64,000 nucleotides of DNA from Acidiphilium multivorum AIU301 (GCF_000202835.1 NC_015186.1:2853001-2917000); one strand, 5' to 3'; positions 42,831-51,540 are shown, counted from the first letter of the stretch. Program-made: numbers and translations. Notes: a model not told the origin generated them from the letters alone.

Positions 42831-43478
42831 TCACTGCCGATGCGGTAGTCTGGGTTGGGCGACCATGCGAAGATAGGGCCGCAGGGTTCTCCAGCCCTCC
42901 GGGAAGCGGGTCTTTGCGTCATCGTCGGAGAGGCTTGGGAGGATGATGACCTCATCGCCATCATTCCAGTTCACCGGCGTCGCCACCTTGTGCGCATCGG
43001 TGAGTTGCAGGCTGTCGATGACCCGGATGATTTCGTCGAAGTTTCGGCCGGTGCTGGGCGGATAGGTGATGATGAGCCGAACCTTTTTGTTGGGATCGAT
43101 GATGAACACGCTGCGCACCGTGACCGTGGGGTCGGCTTCCGGGTGGATCATGCCGTAGAGATGGGAGACCTTGCGATCGGCATCGGCCAGAAGCGGAAAA
43201 TTGAGTGATTGACCTTGGGTTTCCTTGATGTCGTCTTCCCAGCCCTTATGGCTGTCGGCAGGATCGACCGAAAGCCCGATCGGCTTGGCGTGTCGTTTGT
43301 CCCATTCGGGCTTCAACCGCGCGACTTCGGCAAGTTCGGTGGTGCAGACCGGTGTATAATCCTTCGGGTGGCTGAACAGCACACCCCAGGAGTCGCCGAG
43401 CCATTGGTGGAATTTGATCGTGCCTTGGGTGCTGACTTGCTCGAAGTCGGGTGCGATCTGACCAAGTTGGATACTCAT
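42831..43478 (-). CDS. 1-Cys peroxiredoxin (Prx6-like)
   Basis: A 215-residue peroxidase. The active site is C45 in HPKDYTPVCTTEL, followed by GLSVDPADSHKGWEDDI, FPLLADADRKVSHLYGM and the long C-terminal Prx6-type domain (LTDAHKVATPVNWNDGDEV). It reduces peroxides in the cytoplasm. The ATG at 43478 has GGAA 8 bases upstream. It lies 113 bases before coxB and could be the first gene of the oxidase unit. Confidence 0.92.
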   Translation of the reverse strand: MSIQLGQIAPDFEQVSTQGTIKFHQWLGDSWGVLFSHPKDYTPVCTTELAEVARLKPEWDKRHAKPIGLSVDPADSHKGWEDDIKETQGQSLNFPLLADADRKVSHLYGMIHPEADPTVTVRSVFIIDPNKKVRLIITYPPSTGRNFDEIIRVIDSLQLTDAHKVATPVNWNDGDEVIILPSLSDDDAKTRFPEGWRTLRPYLRMVAQPRLPHRQ

Positions 43479-43521
43479 GCGCGTATTCCTTTCATTTTGA
43501 TTTGACTGAATGAAGCTGATT

Positions 43522-43881
43522 TCAAGTGACATTCTGACTTTGACGGTGGGCGATCGACGGGACAGCGGACGACGGCATCGAGTCACCCCGGCGGACTGTG
43601 CCATCACCATTCTGGATCGCTGCGTCGATGGCTGGTGCGGCGTTCGATTTCGATTTGTTCATGCCCATCATGCAGAGCCCGAGGCCGCACATGACAAGAC
43701 AGGGCAGCAGCGACAGGATGATCGGCGCCAAACCGGCGGCAACCAGCCAGCCCCAGCCGCCAACGGCAAGACCACCGCCGGCGATGACAACAAGGCCGAC
43801 GACGATCGCAATCCGTCCGGTCAAGAAGCGCCGCCAGCCGGATCGGCGCGTAGTGCCGGTGTTATCGCAACATGCATTCAT
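43522..43881 (-). CDS. Small Cys- and Met-containing membrane protein
   Basis: A 119-residue protein. It starts MNACCDNTG with a vicinal Cys pair, then two membrane helices (IAIVVGLVVIAGGGLAVGGW; APIILSLLPCLVMCGLGLCM). The second holds three Cys at 4- and 5-residue steps and ends MMGMNKSKSN. A polar tail follows. Family not recognised. The Cys/Met pattern in a helix suggests metal or thiol chemistry. It lies 18 bases after the TlpA-like gene. Confidence 0.65.
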   Translation of the reverse strand: MNACCDNTGTTRRSGWRRFLTGRIAIVVGLVVIAGGGLAVGGWGWLVAAGLAPIILSLLPCLVMCGLGLCMMGMNKSKSNAAPAIDAAIQNGDGTVRRGDSMPSSAVPSIAHRQSQNVT

Positions 43882-43899
43882 GGTTGAAAACTCCTTGGT

Positions 43900-44520
43900 T
43901 CAGGTGGGTGATTTCGACGAGATCACATGGGTCAGGAATCTGACCATGCGCGGGCTGTCCCAGACGGCGGTGCCGGATCGGAGACCGATCGCCTCGCCAT
44001 CCGAGTTGATCAGAAAGCTGACCGGAATTTCCTGAAGATTGAGGATTTCCATGGCGCTGCCGCTCGGATCGAGAAAAATGCCAAGATGCTGGATCTTGAA
44101 TCGGGTGTAGAATTCCTTGACCGGAGCCAATCCGCCGGTATCGATCGACACGGGAACGATCTGGAAGTGCGGACCGCCGAGTTTGGCCTGTAGCCGATCC
44201 AGCGTGGCCATCTCCTTTTGGCAGGGGATGTACCAGGTCGCCCAGATGCTGAGCAGCACGAACTTGCCGTGAAAGGATGCCAGCGAGATGTGCTGACCGG
44301 CTTCATCCAGGAACCTGAGTGCCGGAAATGTTTTTGGTGCAAAAAGCTGGAGTGGCGGATGTGCGGGGACCGCGGCGGATGCCGAGCCAGACGTCACGAT
44401 CGCATCGCCGGTCACCAGAAGGGACAGTCCGAGCAATTCACGCCGCGAGGCGGGCAATCGAGACCAAATCCCGTCTTCTGGCCGACACGCAGTCCTGGTG
44501 TTCCGTCTTTGGTTATTCAT
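43900..44520 (-). CDS. TlpA-like thioredoxin with Tyr in place of the first active-site Cys
   Basis: A 206-residue exported protein (hydrophobic segment LLGLSLLVTGDAIV) with the TlpA fold: LASFHGKFVLLSIWATW, then YIPCQKEMATLDRLQAKLGG, and LQEIPVSFLINSDG. The motif is WYIPC, against WCIPC in its neighbour at 44513. The attacking Cys is therefore absent, so ordinary disulfide exchange is not expected. The frame is intact and overlaps the neighbour by 8 bases. It could be a copper-binding or regulatory paralogue, or an early pseudogene. Confidence 0.88.
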   Translation of the reverse strand: MNNQRRNTRTACRPEDGIWSRLPASRRELLGLSLLVTGDAIVTSGSASAAVPAHPPLQLFAPKTFPALRFLDEAGQHISLASFHGKFVLLSIWATWYIPCQKEMATLDRLQAKLGGPHFQIVPVSIDTGGLAPVKEFYTRFKIQHLGIFLDPSGSAMEILNLQEIPVSFLINSDGEAIGLRSGTAVWDSPRMVRFLTHVISSKSPT

Positions 44521-45073
44521 GGGAAAGCCCGGCTATCTGATGGGTCATAAATCTGACCACCGAAGGACTGTCCCAGACCACGGCGCCGGTTTCGCGGCCG
44601 ATCTGCCTGCCGTTCGGGTCGATCAGAAAACTGGTCGGGACACCCTCTAGATTGAGGACCTGCATGGCGCTGCCGCTCGGGTCGAGAAAGATGCCGAGAT
44701 GTTTGATCTTGATCTCGGCATAGAATTTCCTGACCGCTTTCAGCCCACCGGAATCGATCGAGACCGGCACCACTTCGAAATGCGGACCGCCAAGTCGGGC
44801 TTGGAGCCGGTCCAAAGTCGGCATTTCCTTGCGGCAGGGGATGCACCAGGTCGCCCAGATGTTGAGGAGTAAAAGTTTGCCGTGGAAATCGGCGAGCGTG
44901 AGGGGATGACCGGATGCGTCGGAGAATTTGAATGTCGGCAACGGCTTTGGTGTGGTGATATAAAGCGGCGGGGCGTTCGGGATGGCGGCTGCCCCGGATC
45001 GCGGCAGGCCAAGCGCCGCGCCGGAAGCTGCGAGGGCAAGAAAATCACGCCGTGAGGATGGCGACAGGGTCAT
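44513..45073 (-). CDS. TlpA-like periplasmic thioredoxin
   Basis: A 186-residue exported thioredoxin. A Tat-like signal (RRDFLALAASGAALGLPRSG) is followed by LADFHGKLLLLNIWATWCIP, CRKEMPTLDRLQARLGG and LEGVPTSFLIDPNG. WCIPC is intact. It is a tandem paralogue of the gene at 43900 (shared DRLQAKLGGPHF/DRLQARLGGPHF and LGIFLDPSGSAM). Next to SCO it may keep copper-site cysteines of CoxB or SCO reduced, which is the role known for TlpA. Confidence 0.9.
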   Translation of the reverse strand: MTLSPSSRRDFLALAASGAALGLPRSGAAAIPNAPPLYITTPKPLPTFKFSDASGHPLTLADFHGKLLLLNIWATWCIPCRKEMPTLDRLQARLGGPHFEVVPVSIDSGGLKAVRKFYAEIKIKHLGIFLDPSGSAMQVLNLEGVPTSFLIDPNGRQIGRETGAVVWDSPSVVRFMTHQIAGLSHE

Positions 45074-45792
45074 TGGGCGATCGCCTTTTTCATGATGTGG
45101 ACGAGTTGCGGTACCGTGATGGACACCGGGAACAGATTCTCGAACTTTCCGTTCGGCGCCATCAAATAAATGAAGGTTGAATGACTGATCAGGCTCTGGC
45201 CGGAGGCTTCGTGATCGGTCGTGTTGAAATAGGCGTCGTATTCGCGGGCGACCTTGGCGATCTCCGGTACCGGCCCGGTGAGACCGATGATCTTGTTGCT
45301 GAACTTGGGCAGATATGTCCTAAGCACCGCCGGCGTATCATGGGTGGGATCGACGGTGATAAAGACGGGAGCAACATGTTTGGCGAGCTTCCCCAGCGCG
45401 TTCATCATGATCGCCATTTTTTCGAGTGTCAGAGGGCAGTCGTCCGGGCAGCGCGAGTAACCAAAATAGACCAGCATCCAGCGCCCGCGAAAACTTGCCG
45501 GTGTCATCGCCTGGCCGAACTGGTTTGTCAGGGTGAACGGGCCGCCGATCGGCGCGCCGGGAGAGATCGCCGAGTCGGTGGTGGTTGCCAGCCGGCCATG
45601 CGGCCTGCTCCAGCCGAGCAGATGCGCCAGAGTCTCGAGCGTATTGTGTTCCGTCACCCCGATAATGCCGGGATCGATGGCGATGGCGGTCAGTGCCGCA
45701 CCGAGGCCAATCGCCCCGCCGATCGCGATCCGCCGCCCGATCCGGTGACCACGCCGGGGCTGATAATCTGAATATTCGCTCCGGTCGGTCAT
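45070..45792 (-). CDS. SCO1/SenC-family copper chaperone
   Basis: A 240-residue protein anchored by an N-terminal helix (IAIGGAIGLGAALTAIAID). The SCO thioredoxin fold has the metal motif YFGYSRCPDDCPLTLEK (CxxxC) and the His ligand in SLISHSTFIYLM. SCO proteins deliver copper to the CuA site of subunit II, encoded 2.4 kb downstream on the same strand. It overlaps the neighbours on both sides by 4 bases. Confidence 0.93.
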   Translation of the reverse strand: MTDRSEYSDYQPRRGHRIGRRIAIGGAIGLGAALTAIAIDPGIIGVTEHNTLETLAHLLGWSRPHGRLATTTDSAISPGAPIGGPFTLTNQFGQAMTPASFRGRWMLVYFGYSRCPDDCPLTLEKMAIMMNALGKLAKHVAPVFITVDPTHDTPAVLRTYLPKFSNKIIGLTGPVPEIAKVAREYDAYFNTTDHEASGQSLISHSTFIYLMAPNGKFENLFPVSITVPQLVHIMKKAIAQ

Positions 45793-46403
45793 ACGGGATG
45801 GGCCTTGCCTTCATAGAGATAATTATGCGTCCGCGGACCCGGCATCCGGTCATGCGACAGGCGCTCCATGTGAAACCCGGCCTCCATAATCAACGCGTCG
45901 ATCTTGCGGTTGATATGGCAGCCGCCGGCGATCAGTCCCCAGGGGCGATCGAGCCGATCCTGCCAGCGCGCAATGCCGGGTTCCGGCGCGCGGCCATGCT
46001 CGATGAACAGAAGCGTGCCGCCAGGCTTGAGCACCCGCCGCGCCTCGCGCAGCGCCTGCACCGCGTTCGGGATGGTGCAGAGCGTCCAGGTGGTGACGAC
46101 ACTATCAATGCTTGCAGTGTCGATCGGCAAAGTCTCCGCCGAAGCCTCGATCAGTTCGACTGGCACGATGGCGCTCGTGACACGATCCTGCGCCATGCCC
46201 AACAAGGCGGACGAAGGATCGACGCCGGTGACCGATGTCACACCGGCGCCATAAAGCGGCAGGTTGAGGCCGGAGCCGACGCCGAATTCCAACACGCGTC
46301 CCTGTGCCGCGCCGATGACGCGCGTGCGGAATGGCACCAGCGCCTGCTGCCGCATCATAAAATTCAGAACATGAGGAAGAATCCTTCGGTCGTAGAAATT
46401 CAT
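45789..46403 (-). CDS. Class I SAM-dependent methyltransferase
   Basis: A 204-residue cytoplasmic methyltransferase: motif I VLEFGVGSGLNLPLYG, acidic VTGVDPSSALLG, SIDSVVTTWTLCTI and VLKPGGTLLFIEHG. It resembles UbiE/phospholipid N-methyltransferase-like enzymes (type 11). The substrate cannot be read from sequence. Its 4-base overlaps with SCO and the DsbD-like gene make it part of the same operon, an unexplained but apparently fixed member. Confidence 0.85.
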   Translation of the reverse strand: MNFYDRRILPHVLNFMMRQQALVPFRTRVIGAAQGRVLEFGVGSGLNLPLYGAGVTSVTGVDPSSALLGMAQDRVTSAIVPVELIEASAETLPIDTASIDSVVTTWTLCTIPNAVQALREARRVLKPGGTLLFIEHGRAPEPGIARWQDRLDRPWGLIAGGCHINRKIDALIMEAGFHMERLSHDRMPGPRTHNYLYEGKAHPV

Positions 46404-48553
46404 CGTGCGGCCTCCGTACGGGGTGGTGGTCCGGCCGCGCGCCGGAATGCCTGCATGACGACGCCCGGTGTCAGCAGAGACGGCAGCATGATGCCGGATG
46501 GTGCGCCGGGGCCGTAGACCACGTCGAGCGGCACTCCATACCGTCCGAAGCTGCGCAAATAGGCGGTGATCGGCGCACTGGGGCGGGTCCAGTCGGCGCG
46601 CATCGCGACCACGCCGGGCGCGCGCAACTGCCGCGCCACCGGGTTACGGTCCAACACCGTGAGCGCATTGACCTTGCAGATCAGGCACCATGCGGCGGTG
46701 ACATCAACGAAGACAATCTTGTTTTCGCCAATCAACGTGACGATGCGGGCCTGGTCGAATGTCTGCCAGATCGTGTTGTCGGCGCGTTGTCTGGTGGGTG
46801 CCAAGCTGGCCGGGGTGACCGACGGTTCGATAATGGCAAGGGCGACGGCAGCAATCACCGCGAAGGCTCCGATGCGGCGCAATCGGCCCTGGCTATTCCC
46901 GAGACGATGACGCCAGAACAGCAGCGCAAGCATGACGAGAATTGTAGCGCCGATGACCAGTGCGGCCATGGGCGAGACGACCGCTTCGATGATCCAGACC
47001 AGCCAGATCGCCGTGCCCAGCAGGGCAAAACCGAGAAGAACGCGGAGCACAACCATCCAGCGCCCGGGCTTTGGCATCCAGCGCACCAGGCCGGGGAAAG
47101 CCGCGACCAGCAGGTAGGGCAGCGCCATGCCGATCCCGAGGGCTGCGAAAATGCCCAGAATGACCAGTGGCGCGCGAGCGAGCGCGAAACCGACCGCGAC
47201 GCCGATAAAAGGTGCGGTGCAGGATGTGGCAAGAAGCGTCGCAAAGACGCCGGTCAGAAACGCTGCGGTTCTGGCACTGGCTTCGCTGCCCATGGTCGCG
47301 GTTCGTGCCGCAAGCCCGGGGAGCGGGATCGGCAGCCACTCCCACAGGCTTGCGGCGAACAGCGTGGTGATCGCCGCCATCGCGCCGAGAAACCAGGGTT
47401 GCTGGAACTGGATGCCCCAGCCGATTGTGGCACCCACCGCCTTCAACACGATGATAATGAAGGCGAGAGCCGCGTAGGAAACAATGATCCCCAGCGCGGT
47501 TGCCAGTAGCGTGATCCGTAAATCCCGCCGCGCGCCGCCCGATGCTCCGGCGAAGCTCATGAGTTTGAGCGACAGGACCGGGAGCGTGCAAGGCATCACG
47601 TTCAGGATCAGACCGCCGAGCAGCGCGATCGCGAGGATCAGCATGATGCTCACACCGGTGCCATGTGCGGGCACGGGGCCGAACACCGGGGTTGCCGAAA
47701 ACGCCGCCGCACCCAATCCGTTTTCCAGCGTGAATCGCAGTTTTCTTCCGGCGATGGCGGCCGCTTTTTCGCCCTTGAGGGTCACACTCAGCACGCCGCG
47801 CCGATGTCCGGTATCGAGCCAGATTTTTGGGGCACCCGGCGTTGCGGTCGAAAAATGGTTCTGGATGAACAGATCGGGGCGCGACAGGCGGGCGCCATGC
47901 GCATCGACAACAAGGGACAATATCGTCGTATTCTTGTGTCCAGGCGATTTGGACACCACCACTTGCAACAGGCTCAACCCCGCTTGAGCCAGCGTGCCTG
48001 GCACGCGTGTCCAGGCCTTGGCGATCAGGGGCGCTTGCGGTCCGGGGCTCGCGAGGCCCGCAGGCAGGGGAAGCACAAGCTTGGCGGTGTAGGGGATGCA
48101 GATCGTCTTGCACGCCGAATAATGCACGAGCGCGTGCAGAACCATCGGCGCGCCGGGGTGTTTCGGCACGATCGATAGCGGCAGGACAACGCCGTGCTCG
48201 TAGCCCTGGGTAACCAGGCCATAGAGCAGATAGCGGTGCGGTGCAGGCCAGTACATTTTGGTCGATTTGACGTTGGTCGATCCCGCCCAGTCGATCGAGG
48301 GCGGAATGCCCGCGGCACCCGGATTGCGCCAATAGGCGTGCCAGCCACGCTCGAGCCTGATCTGCAAACCTGCGTCGATCTGCGGTGCGTTGCCCACAGC
48401 CTCGGTCGCGGTGATCAACCGCGCCGCCGCGTGCCGGTTGCCGACCCATTGGGTGCTTGCGGCTAAAGCAGATGTTATCGAAAACACCCCCAGCATGAAT
48501 GTCAGGATGAGTATCAGAATGGCGGCAAGACGCGGCTGCGACCGGATGATCAT
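46400..48553 (-). CDS. DsbD/ScsB-type thiol:disulfide interchange protein
   Basis: A 717-residue protein. A signal peptide leads to an N-terminal periplasmic domain (with YSACKTICIPYTAKLVL holding a CxxxC), a CcdA-like membrane core of eight helices with Cys in LNVMPCTLPVLSLK and TSCTAPFIGVAVG, and a C-terminal thioredoxin domain with TAAWCLICKVNAL. It passes electrons from the cytoplasm to periplasmic thioredoxins; ScsB types are linked to copper tolerance. The ATG at 48553 overlaps the upstream gene's stop by 4 bases and gives a proper signal peptide. Confidence 0.9.
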   Translation of the reverse strand: MIIRSQPRLAAILILILTFMLGVFSITSALAASTQWVGNRHAAARLITATEAVGNAPQIDAGLQIRLERGWHAYWRNPGAAGIPPSIDWAGSTNVKSTKMYWPAPHRYLLYGLVTQGYEHGVVLPLSIVPKHPGAPMVLHALVHYSACKTICIPYTAKLVLPLPAGLASPGPQAPLIAKAWTRVPGTLAQAGLSLLQVVVSKSPGHKNTTILSLVVDAHGARLSRPDLFIQNHFSTATPGAPKIWLDTGHRRGVLSVTLKGEKAAAIAGRKLRFTLENGLGAAAFSATPVFGPVPAHGTGVSIMLILAIALLGGLILNVMPCTLPVLSLKLMSFAGASGGARRDLRITLLATALGIIVSYAALAFIIIVLKAVGATIGWGIQFQQPWFLGAMAAITTLFAASLWEWLPIPLPGLAARTATMGSEASARTAAFLTGVFATLLATSCTAPFIGVAVGFALARAPLVILGIFAALGIGMALPYLLVAAFPGLVRWMPKPGRWMVVLRVLLGFALLGTAIWLVWIIEAVVSPMAALVIGATILVMLALLFWRHRLGNSQGRLRRIGAFAVIAAVALAIIEPSVTPASLAPTRQRADNTIWQTFDQARIVTLIGENKIVFVDVTAAWCLICKVNALTVLDRNPVARQLRAPGVVAMRADWTRPSAPITAYLRSFGRYGVPLDVVYGPGAPSGIMLPSLLTPGVVMQAFRRAAGPPPRTEAAR

Positions 48554-49056
48554 CGGCAGGTCTCGACGGACAATGCGCAAGGGCGGCGATACGCGAACCA
48601 AAGCGCCACTCCCGGCACGACGACCCATTGCAGGAAAGGCGATAGACCGGTGCCGAGCACCGGCAGAACCGGCATCGCCGGGCTATAGGCCCACGCGCCG
48701 CGCACCACGACGTTGAGCCACTCGCTGAACATTGTATAGGCGACACCGCTCGTGAGCGTGACGAGAACGGCACGCCCGCCATTTGCAAACGGCCATTGCC
48801 GCCCGGCCGCAATGATCCCGAACAGCATCGTGACGGAGCCGATCAGCAGATCGCCGATCCAGCAATGCAGCACGGCAAAAGCAAGATAGGCGAAGCGTGC
48901 CGTCCGCCAGATCGTGTAAAACGGCAGTTGCATCGTTTCCCAGACAAGATTGCCGATCGCCATGGTGACGAAATACCGGCGCAGCACGGTGCGGCCAGCC
49001 ACGGTGGTCAACTGCGTTGGCAACCCTAACATCGCGAGACGGCAATTGATGCGCAT
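48550..49056 (-). CDS. Four-helix membrane protein of unknown function
   Basis: A 168-residue protein with four hydrophobic segments (FVTMAIGNLVWETMQLPFY; VLHCWIGDLLIGSVTMLFGI; VLVTLTSGVAYTMFSEWLNV; FLQWVVVPGVALWFAYR). Conserved-looking polar residues in helices (WETMQLP, HCWIGD, SEWLNV) suggest a transport or ligand role. No family recognised. Translationally coupled to the DsbD-like gene. Confidence 0.65.
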   Translation of the reverse strand: MRINCRLAMLGLPTQLTTVAGRTVLRRYFVTMAIGNLVWETMQLPFYTIWRTARFAYLAFAVLHCWIGDLLIGSVTMLFGIIAAGRQWPFANGGRAVLVTLTSGVAYTMFSEWLNVVVRGAWAYSPAMPVLPVLGTGLSPFLQWVVVPGVALWFAYRRPCALSVETCR

Positions 49057-49122
49057 GTCGTTTGTCCAGAAGGTAGACGGCCCGGTGACGCGGAGAGCAG
49101 CGCGTCCCCGGGCGCCGATCCG

Positions 49123-49449
49123 TTACGACTTTTTCGGGGCGGCTTTGCCCATCATGGTGCCATGATGAGCGCCCATCGTGCCATGACCCATGTTGTCGGC
49201 CATCTTGTTCATCACGCGGGTGCAGGCGTTCATCATCGCCATCATGCCCATCATGCCAGCCATACCACCGCCCGCCATGCCGGCACCGGTCTTGCCCTTA
49301 CCGGTCATCTTGCCCCCCGACATCATGCCGCCGCTGTTCGTGGTTTTGGCCTGTGGCGCGGGTGTGGTCGCGGCATTGGCGATCATCGGCGCGGCGAAGA
49401 CCGCGACGGACATTGTGGCCGCGATGAGTGAAGTCCTGAATTTCAGCAT
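49123..49449 (-). CDS. Exported Met-rich protein
   Basis: A 108-residue protein. A signal peptide (SLIAATMSVAVFAAPMIANA) is followed by Met/Gly/Lys-rich repeats (GGMMSGGKMTGKGK; MAGGGMAGMMGMMAMMNACT) and a Met/His end (MADNMGHGTMGAHHGTMMG). A single Cys lies in MNACTRVM. No fold predicted; probable Cu(I) buffer in the periplasm. It lies 35 bases after the DUF411 gene. Confidence 0.75.
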   Translation of the reverse strand: MLKFRTSLIAATMSVAVFAAPMIANAATTPAPQAKTTNSGGMMSGGKMTGKGKTGAGMAGGGMAGMMGMMAMMNACTRVMNKMADNMGHGTMGAHHGTMMGKAAPKKS

Positions 49450-49484
49450 TTGTGAGTTCTTTCTGTGATTGCCGAGCACAATGC

Positions 49485-49970
49485 TCAATTGACGGTTGCG
49501 AACACGACCGGTTTCGGCGTGCCGACCAGATAGACCGCGATCGGCTCGGCTTTCATGCCTGCCATCGCCGGCATTCCCGGCAGACCGACCGGCATTCCCG
49601 GAATCGCCAGCCCTTTGGCCGAGGACGGTTCGGCCAGGAATTTCTTGATGAGCGGGGCCGGAATGTGGCCTTCGAAGACATGGCCGGCGAGCTTGGTCAA
49701 ATGACAACCGACCAGCGACTTAGGAACGCCGGCTGCCAAAGTGACCTGCTCGAGATTGGGTGTTGGAATCACCGTCACCTTGAAGCCGTTCTTGTCGAGA
49801 TATTTGGCATAGGCTTCGCAGCACGAGCAGGACGGATCCTTGTAGAGCGTTGCCTTGATCGGCGCGGCGGCAAGCGCCGAGACCGGCGCCAAGGCGGCCA
49901 AGGCTACGGTGGCATTGAGCAGGGTGCGTCGGTTCATCGGTTTGACTTTCATCTTTGGTTTGAGGGTCAT
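49485..49970 (-). CDS. DUF411-type periplasmic metal-binding protein
   Basis: A 161-residue exported protein. The signal (MNRRTLLNATVALAALAPVS) precedes the DUF411 core: ATLYKDPSCSCCEAYAKYL with a CxCC metal motif, VPKSLVGCHLTKLAGHVFEG and the end VFATVN. The family is repeatedly found beside copper-resistance genes. The Met-rich loop GMPVGLPGMPAMAGMKAE is notable. The ATG at 49970 overlaps the multicopper oxidase stop by 4 bases; 49952 and 49937 are alternatives. Confidence 0.85.
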   Translation of the reverse strand: MTLKPKMKVKPMNRRTLLNATVALAALAPVSALAAAPIKATLYKDPSCSCCEAYAKYLDKNGFKVTVIPTPNLEQVTLAAGVPKSLVGCHLTKLAGHVFEGHIPAPLIKKFLAEPSSAKGLAIPGMPVGLPGMPAMAGMKAEPIAVYLVGTPKPVVFATVN

Positions 49971-51382
49971 GCCACGCGGATCACCGTCATCAGCCCGTTC
50001 GCCTGGTGCTCGATGACGTGACAATGGAACATCCAGTCGCCCGGATTGGTGGCGGCGAAGGCGATTTCGACCGTATCCTTCGGGCGCAGGATCACGGTGT
50101 CGCGCAGGTGCGGATAAGGCTCTTTCACACCGTTGCGCGACAGCACCGAGAAACTGTAGCCGTGCAGATGCATCGGGTGCCAGAACGCGGTGTGGTTCAC
50201 CAGCGTCAGCAGCGCGGTCCGGCCGAGCGGAATCGTGAAGATCGGCGCCATGCCGTCACTCGTCCGGCTGCCGTCCTTGATACCCCAGATGGGAGCGGGC
50301 TTGCCGTCGGCTGTCATGCCCATGCCGCCCATCATGCCGCCAACGATATCCAGATGGTGGCGGATCGGGTTGCTGAGATCGGGCTTGGGCACTGGATTTG
50401 GCGGCAGGATGATCGGCTGTGCCGGCAAGGAGCGCCGGCGCGGTTGCTGCTTCGTGTAAGCCAGCGTCACCAGCCGATAGGTCGCATGCCGGCCGTAGAA
50501 ATCGTCGATGACGGGATAATCGCGGCCGGGCTGGCCGGTCGTATCGAGCTGCAGATCGACCCGCTGGGCCGGTGCAATGATGACCTGTCCGTTGGCGGGC
50601 TGGAAAGGATGACAAGGCTGACCGTCGAGCGCGATCACCGTGACCCGATGCCCCGTGAACCGCAGTGCCATGAACCGGGCGAGGCAGGCATTGACCATTC
50701 GGATGCGGAGCCGTTCCCCGGCACGCAGCTTGATCGGTCCGGGGACGACACCGTTGATGGTCACTACGCTGCCGATCCGCCCACTCATCGCCGCTTCCAT
50801 CGGCGTGTCGAAACCCGGCACGAACTGATCGTTCGGCTCGAACGCCCAGTCCTGGAGCACCCAGAGCAATTCGCGGTCGAACGGTGGCGGTTCCGGCTCT
50901 TTGACGATCAAGGCCCCGGCCATGCCGCGACCCATCTGGTGCGCCGTATGTTCGTGCGGGTGATACCAGAAGGTGCCGGCATCGGGTGGGGTAAACGCGT
51001 AGTGGAAATCGGCACCCGGCCGGATTGGCTTCTGGGTCAGGAACGGCACGCCGTCCATATCGTTCGGCAGCCGGATGCCGTGCCAGTGCACCGTGGTGCC
51101 CTGGTCGAGGCCGTTGGTCACTGTGGATTGGAATGGGACGGCCTGGTGCATGGTCACCACCGGGCCGGACACCGTTCCGTTATAGGCGAGAACATCGGTT
51201 TTGGGGCGGTTTGCACCCAGGATCGCGGCCTTGGCAGGAGCTGGCCGCAGATCGGCGGTGATGGCACGGCTGGTTGCCGCGTCGGCAGGCGCCGCCCAGG
51301 GTAGCACGGCAGCCGAGGCGGCAGCGCCGCCCAGCTTCAGCAGAGTCCGTCGTCGCACGACGGACGGATATTCGATCGTCAT
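49967..51382 (-). CDS. Multicopper oxidase (CueO/CopA-laccase type)
   Basis: A 471-residue Tat-exported oxidase (RRRTLLKLGGAAASAAVLPW). All four copper-ligand segments are present: TVHWHGIRLP, FWYHPHEHTAHQ, FWHPMHLHGYSF, and HCHVIEHQANGLMTV with the type 1 Cys and axial Met. A short Met-rich loop (GGMMGGMGMTADG) lies before domain 3, as in CueO where it binds Cu(I). It probably oxidises Cu(I) in the periplasm. First of a run of copper genes. Confidence 0.93.
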   Translation of the reverse strand: MTIEYPSVVRRRTLLKLGGAAASAAVLPWAAPADAATSRAITADLRPAPAKAAILGANRPKTDVLAYNGTVSGPVVTMHQAVPFQSTVTNGLDQGTTVHWHGIRLPNDMDGVPFLTQKPIRPGADFHYAFTPPDAGTFWYHPHEHTAHQMGRGMAGALIVKEPEPPPFDRELLWVLQDWAFEPNDQFVPGFDTPMEAAMSGRIGSVVTINGVVPGPIKLRAGERLRIRMVNACLARFMALRFTGHRVTVIALDGQPCHPFQPANGQVIIAPAQRVDLQLDTTGQPGRDYPVIDDFYGRHATYRLVTLAYTKQQPRRRSLPAQPIILPPNPVPKPDLSNPIRHHLDIVGGMMGGMGMTADGKPAPIWGIKDGSRTSDGMAPIFTIPLGRTALLTLVNHTAFWHPMHLHGYSFSVLSRNGVKEPYPHLRDTVILRPKDTVEIAFAATNPGDWMFHCHVIEHQANGLMTVIRVA

Positions 51383-51443
51383 AAAATCTGATCCCACGCA
51401 GACCGTGGATCGGGCATTTGGCAGGCCGGATCACGGTCAGGTT

Positions 51444-51459
51444 GGGCGCGTCAGCGCCC
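51444..51459. other. Perfect hairpin upstream of the multicopper oxidase
   Basis: GGGCGC at 51444-51449 and GCGCCC at 51454-51459 around GTCA. No T run on either strand. It lies in the 158-bp gap before the multicopper oxidase gene; role unknown. Confidence 0.35.
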
Positions 51460-51540
51460 GAACAAAGCGGCTACGCAAACCACCGGAGATTTGCGCACAC
51501 AACCAATGCTAGCCGCCGGTCCGGGAAAACCGGAAGGCGG

